Part shown: piece after piece, positions 24,751-27,581 of the stretch
Numbering within the stretch: the first letter of the stretch is position 1
Layout: each line of letters starts with the position of its first letter
Assembly (NCBI GenBank): GCA_036340215.1
Contig: JAYYZF010000041.1
Span: forward strand, 1 to 27,581
Direction of reading: 5' to 3'
Source: JABJPE01 sp036340215
Lineage (GTDB): Bacteria > Pseudomonadota > Gammaproteobacteria > Comchoanobacterales > Comchoanobacteraceae
Length of the DNA: 27,581 bases
Notes under the pieces: model-generated
Seen by the model: only the letters and a program-made list of their open reading frames with translations
The model's database searches: none
What the model was told of the DNA's origin: nothing
Position numbers and translations under genes: made by a program

Positions 24751-25317
24751 TTACTTTCTGCTTATCAATAAAGCCTCAACTATACCATATTTTTTATTTT
24801 TTAAAATCCTAAAATTTCTAGGAATTTCAACTTTACTATTTATACCTTTCTCACAATAGACCAAAGTAGCTTCAGTTGTAAATGATGAATTTTGTAGCAG
24901 ATTAAGAAATGGTTGTAGTAAGTTTTTATCGTAAGGAGGGTCTACAAAAATTATGTCATATGGCTCAGCAATAGTAGAGTCAAAAATATCAAGCAAGGAT
25001 ACACACTCAAAATTTACACTTTTGTTATCTCCAAATAATTTTACATGTGAATTTATGTTTTCTAGATATGAATTATCTATATCTACAAATGTTACATGAC
25101 TAGCACCTCTCGAGAGAGCCTCTAGCCCAAGTGAACCACTACCACAACATAAATCTAAGCACTTAGAACCTAGGATATCTTGCTGTAACCAATTAAACAC
25201 TGTCTCTCTTACCCTATCAGGAGTTGGCCTTATATCAGAGTTTTTTGGCATTGTTATAATTCTATGACGCCATTTTCCAGAAATTATTCTAAGTTGACCT
25301 GGCTTTCGTTTATTCAT
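24751..25317 (-). CDS. rsmD: 16S rRNA (guanine-966-N2) methyltransferase RsmD
   Basis: RsmD methylates N2 of G966 in 16S rRNA. The N-terminal LRIISGKWRHR and RPTPDRVRETVFNWL are family signatures. Motif I is LDLCCGSGSLGLEALSRGA at 54-72, and the catalytic DPPY is at 126-129. The protein has 188 residues. Its ATG overlaps the stop of the upstream M16 gene (8 bases), which suggests coupled translation. Placement directly after two M16 genes is seen in other gammaproteobacteria. Confidence 0.95.
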   Translation of the reverse strand: MNKRKPGQLRIISGKWRHRIITMPKNSDIRPTPDRVRETVFNWLQQDILGSKCLDLCCGSGSLGLEALSRGASHVTFVDIDNSYLENINSHVKLFGDNKSVNFECVSLLDIFDSTIAEPYDIIFVDPPYDKNLLQPFLNLLQNSSFTTEATLVYCEKGINSKVEIPRNFRILKNKKYGIVEALLISRK

Positions 25318-26620
25318 GAGGGCCTACAACAACAGACACTAGAGGATTTAGCTTCATATACTTTGATATTGCCTTATTTACATCTTCTAAAGTAACTTTA
25401 TTCACATTACTGACATAATCTTCAAGATAAGTTGAGGGCAAATCATATATCATATATAACGCGAGTACATTAGCTATAGCAGAATTTTGTGAGAACATTT
25501 CATAGTGATAGCTAATATTTATTTTCTTTACTTTTCTCAACTCTTCTTCTGTAGCACCATGCGCTACAAAATCTGCAACTATTCTTTTAATTTCCTTGCT
25601 TGCAACATTTCTATTTTCAGATTTAGTTTGAGTGGAAATTATGAATGGACCGCGTAATTCCAGAGGATGAACGAAGGCTGATATACCATATACTAAACCT
25701 CTTTTTTCTCTTATATCAATACTTAAACGAGAATCTAATCCCCCTCCAAGGATAGATGACGCTAAATCAAGAGCAAAAATATCTTTACTATGAGGGGTAA
25801 CTCCAAGACCACCCAAAACTAATTTTGATTGTGATGAAGGGTAAGTAACCTTTACATCAGCGCTGCTTATCTCTTTAATAACCTCTAAACTAGGCAAAGT
25901 AGATCCAGAGGGTAGAGAGCTGCTAATACGATTAGCAAGCACGTGGGCTTCCTTCTCAGTAATATCTCCTACAATAGCTAGCACTGCATTTTCTTTACAG
26001 TAATGCTTGTTATAGAAGCTTTTAACCATGTCTTGGCTTATTAGCTTTACAGTTTCTTCTGTGCCATAACTAGGATGAGAATATGGGTGATCATGATACA
26101 TTGCCGAGAAAAAATTCTTGTAAGCCACAGAATTAGGAGACTGATCTTTAAACTTAATTTCTTGCAAAGCATGAGACCTAATTCTGGTAAAATCATTATC
26201 GCTAAAATTTGGAGCTTTAATCATGTCGGTAAACGTTGATATAGCTGGCTCAAAAAATTCTTTACTAGATAGAGACTGAAGACTCAATGTGGCGGAATCT
26301 TTACCTGAGTTATACGAAAAAATAACACCTGAATTATCAAACTGACTAGCTATCTCATCAAAACTTAACTTTTCACCGCCAGCACTTACTAGATTATTTG
26401 TCAAAGAGGCCAATCCGTAATTAGCTCCATCACGCGAAGAGCCTGCATGGAAAGCAAGCTCTAAATTTATGATCATGTTGGGCACATGCACATAAGCCAC
26501 TTTCATGCCTGAATCAGTAACCCACATATTAACTTTAGGAGAATGCGCTACTTTCTCAGAAGCATTAGCGTTTAAGCAGAGCAAGAAACAATTCAATAAT
26601 AAAAGAAATGTCTTTTTCAT
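25310..26620 (-). CDS. M16-family peptidase-like protein lacking the zinc motif
   Basis: This is a two-domain M16 protein of 436 residues with a cleavable signal peptide (MKKTFLLLLNCFLLCLNANA), so it is periplasmic. The segment where active M16 proteins carry His-x-x-Glu-His reads GLASLTNNLVSAGG. Both His and the Glu are missing, so this should be the non-catalytic partner. The C-terminal half keeps the family pattern, including SQSKLVLGGLG, SSILGGGLDSRLSIDIREKRGLVYG, the substrate-binding Arg-Tyr-type loop. AGAGG lies upstream of the ATG. The catalytic partner is the gene 36 bases upstream. The two probably form a heterodimer that degrades peptides in the periplasm. Confidence 0.92.
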   Translation of the reverse strand: MKKTFLLLLNCFLLCLNANASEKVAHSPKVNMWVTDSGMKVAYVHVPNMIINLELAFHAGSSRDGANYGLASLTNNLVSAGGEKLSFDEIASQFDNSGVIFSYNSGKDSATLSLQSLSSKEFFEPAISTFTDMIKAPNFSDNDFTRIRSHALQEIKFKDQSPNSVAYKNFFSAMYHDHPYSHPSYGTEETVKLISQDMVKSFYNKHYCKENAVLAIVGDITEKEAHVLANRISSSLPSGSTLPSLEVIKEISSADVKVTYPSSQSKLVLGGLGVTPHSKDIFALDLASSILGGGLDSRLSIDIREKRGLVYGISAFVHPLELRGPFIISTQTKSENRNVASKEIKRIVADFVAHGATEEELRKVKKINISYHYEMFSQNSAIANVLALYMIYDLPSTYLEDYVSNVNKVTLEDVNKAISKYMKLNPLVSVVVGPHE

Positions 26621-26656
26621 AATTTCACCTCTATATTAACTTTGTAAAAGCTATGG

Positions 26657-27581
26657 TTAAGTAGGAATAAGCTTTGCAATGGTAAATTTATCCTCAACAA
26701 AGTACTTTTTCACAACCCCTTGTATTTGCTTGGAACTTACTTTTCTAATCTTATCAACAAACTCTATGTAATCTTCCCAGGAGAACCCAACACTACTCAA
26801 GGAACCGATCAAATATGCCTTATCTTCGGGGGATTCTATGGCGTAGACATTATGGGCTATAACTCTAGCCTTGACACTACTAAGAGTTCCTTCTGATATG
26901 GGATTATTTGCAATATCTAAAAGAGATTTGTATATAGCTTTCTCCAGATTTTCAACATTACTTTTGTCAGCAGGGGTTCCGAAAAAAACGAAGGATGAAT
27001 CATACTTAGAAAAAAGATCATAAGAAGATCTAATCGATGTTGCAACTTGCTGCTCCCTCACCAAAGATTTCTCCATAATGGCGCTTTGGCCACCAGTCAA
27101 AATCTCACTCAACAAGTGTAGAGCATATAAATCGCCTTTATCCTCTTTAACAGCAGTTTTAAGTGATGGGACTTGTATACCCATCATTAAGGTTGGCACT
27201 TTTGCTTTTGCCTTTACAGATATTACTTTTTTTCCTAACTGAGGCACTGGTGAAAGATTTTTATTTTTATTTATTTTTTTTGGAGAAATTTTTCCAAAAT
27301 ATTTGTTTGCAAGCTCAAAAACTTGATCAGCAACAACATCTCCAGCAACAACAATTACTGCATTATTAGGCTCATACCAGGTTTCATACCACTGCCTCAT
27401 ATCAGAAGATTTGATATTAAGTATATCACGCTCCCAACCTATAACTGGATCTTGATAGGGAGTAGCCAATTTCAATGCAGCTGAAAACTGCTCCGAAGTA
27501 AGGCTTATTGGATCATCGTCTGTTCTCATACGCCTTTCTTCAAGAATCACTTTTTGCTCACTCACAAAGTCTTTTTCAGTT
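26657..27581 (-). CDS. M16-family zinc peptidase, probable catalytic partner (5' end outside the window)
   Basis: The frame stays open to the window edge (TEKDF before the GTG at 27565), so the GTG is not the true start. The visible 307 residues are the C-terminal two thirds. They contain the Glu-rich helix VSEQKVILEERRMRTDDDP, which in active M16 peptidases supplies the third zinc ligand after the His-x-x-Glu-His motif. Then follow the NAVIVVAGDV strand, the HLLSEILTGGQSAIMEKSLV helix region and a conserved C-terminal repeat. The His-x-x-Glu-His itself would lie beyond the window. The neighbouring M16 gene lacks these residues, so this one should carry the activity. Confidence 0.9.
   Translation of the reverse strand, partial: TEKDFVSEQKVILEERRMRTDDDPISLTSEQFSAALKLATPYQDPVIGWERDILNIKSSDMRQWYETWYEPNNAVIVVAGDVVADQVFELANKYFGKISPKKINKNKNLSPVPQLGKKVISVKAKAKVPTLMMGIQVPSLKTAVKEDKGDLYALHLLSEILTGGQSAIMEKSLVREQQVATSIRSSYDLFSKYDSSFVFFGTPADKSNVENLEKAIYKSLLDIANNPISEGTLSSVKARVIAHNVYAIESPEDKAYLIGSLSSVGFSWEDYIEFVDKIRKVSSKQIQGVVKKYFVEDKFTIAKLIPT

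Overview
The window is AT-rich (roughly one third G+C by eye) and gene-dense. It looks like a chromosomal segment of a host-associated gammaproteobacterium. Supporting signs are the UbiC/UbiA/Coq7 ubiquinone genes, a membrane-anchored DnaJ-like protein (DjlA), a DamX-like AAA-ATPase with a SPOR domain, ErpA, and the order M16-M16-rsmD, which is familiar from Legionella- and Pseudomonas-type genomes. Several orphan membrane or low-complexity proteins sit among the housekeeping genes, as in Legionellales-like or other intracellular symbionts. The order is inferred from memory of protein families, not from a tree. No rRNA, tRNA, IS element, CRISPR array or phage gene was seen.

Layout. 1-1028 (+): the end of an unidentified gene, translationally coupled to an orphan membrane protein. 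1130-4698 (-): ubiC, a 673-residue orphan and djlA. 4768-5640 (+): ubiA, divergent from ubiC. 5680-8994 (-): a compact probable operon of a secreted coiled-coil protein, erpA, fba (class II aldolase), engB and a MarC-family gene. 9087-10515 (+): hemJ and a GalU-like nucleotidyltransferase. 10669-12664 (-): hemH and an orphan membrane protein. 12810-14132 (+): an orphan membrane protein with an acidic tail, ending at a clear bidirectional terminator. 14234-15700 (-): def-fmt. 15867-17270 (+): an M20 peptidase, tail to tail with coq7 (-). 17979-19028 (+): a MetX-like acyltransferase, tail to tail with the damX-like gene (-). 20868-22442 (+): a membrane-embedded lipase-like protein, overlapping tail to tail with parB. 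22425-27581 (-): the tight cluster M16-M16-rsmD-rsmG-parA-parB.

Together the recognised genes cover ubiquinone synthesis (UbiC, UbiA, Coq7), the last two heme steps (HemJ, HemH), Fe-S delivery (ErpA), glycolysis/gluconeogenesis (Fba), formyl-Met addition and removal (Fmt, Def), 16S rRNA methylation (RsmD, RsmG), ribosome assembly (EngB), chromosome segregation (ParAB) and cell division (DamX-like).

The most unusual signal is in erpA. The protein carries an insertion of about 59 residues in the middle of the A-type carrier fold. Its conserved N-terminal helix is encoded upstream of the first canonical start, in an open stretch with no ATG, GTG or TTG. An AUA codon there sits at ideal distance from a Shine-Dalgarno sequence. 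The second theme is a set of orphan membrane proteins, including one with a lipase-like Ser-Asp-His arrangement, that may act at the host interface; that role is inference only.
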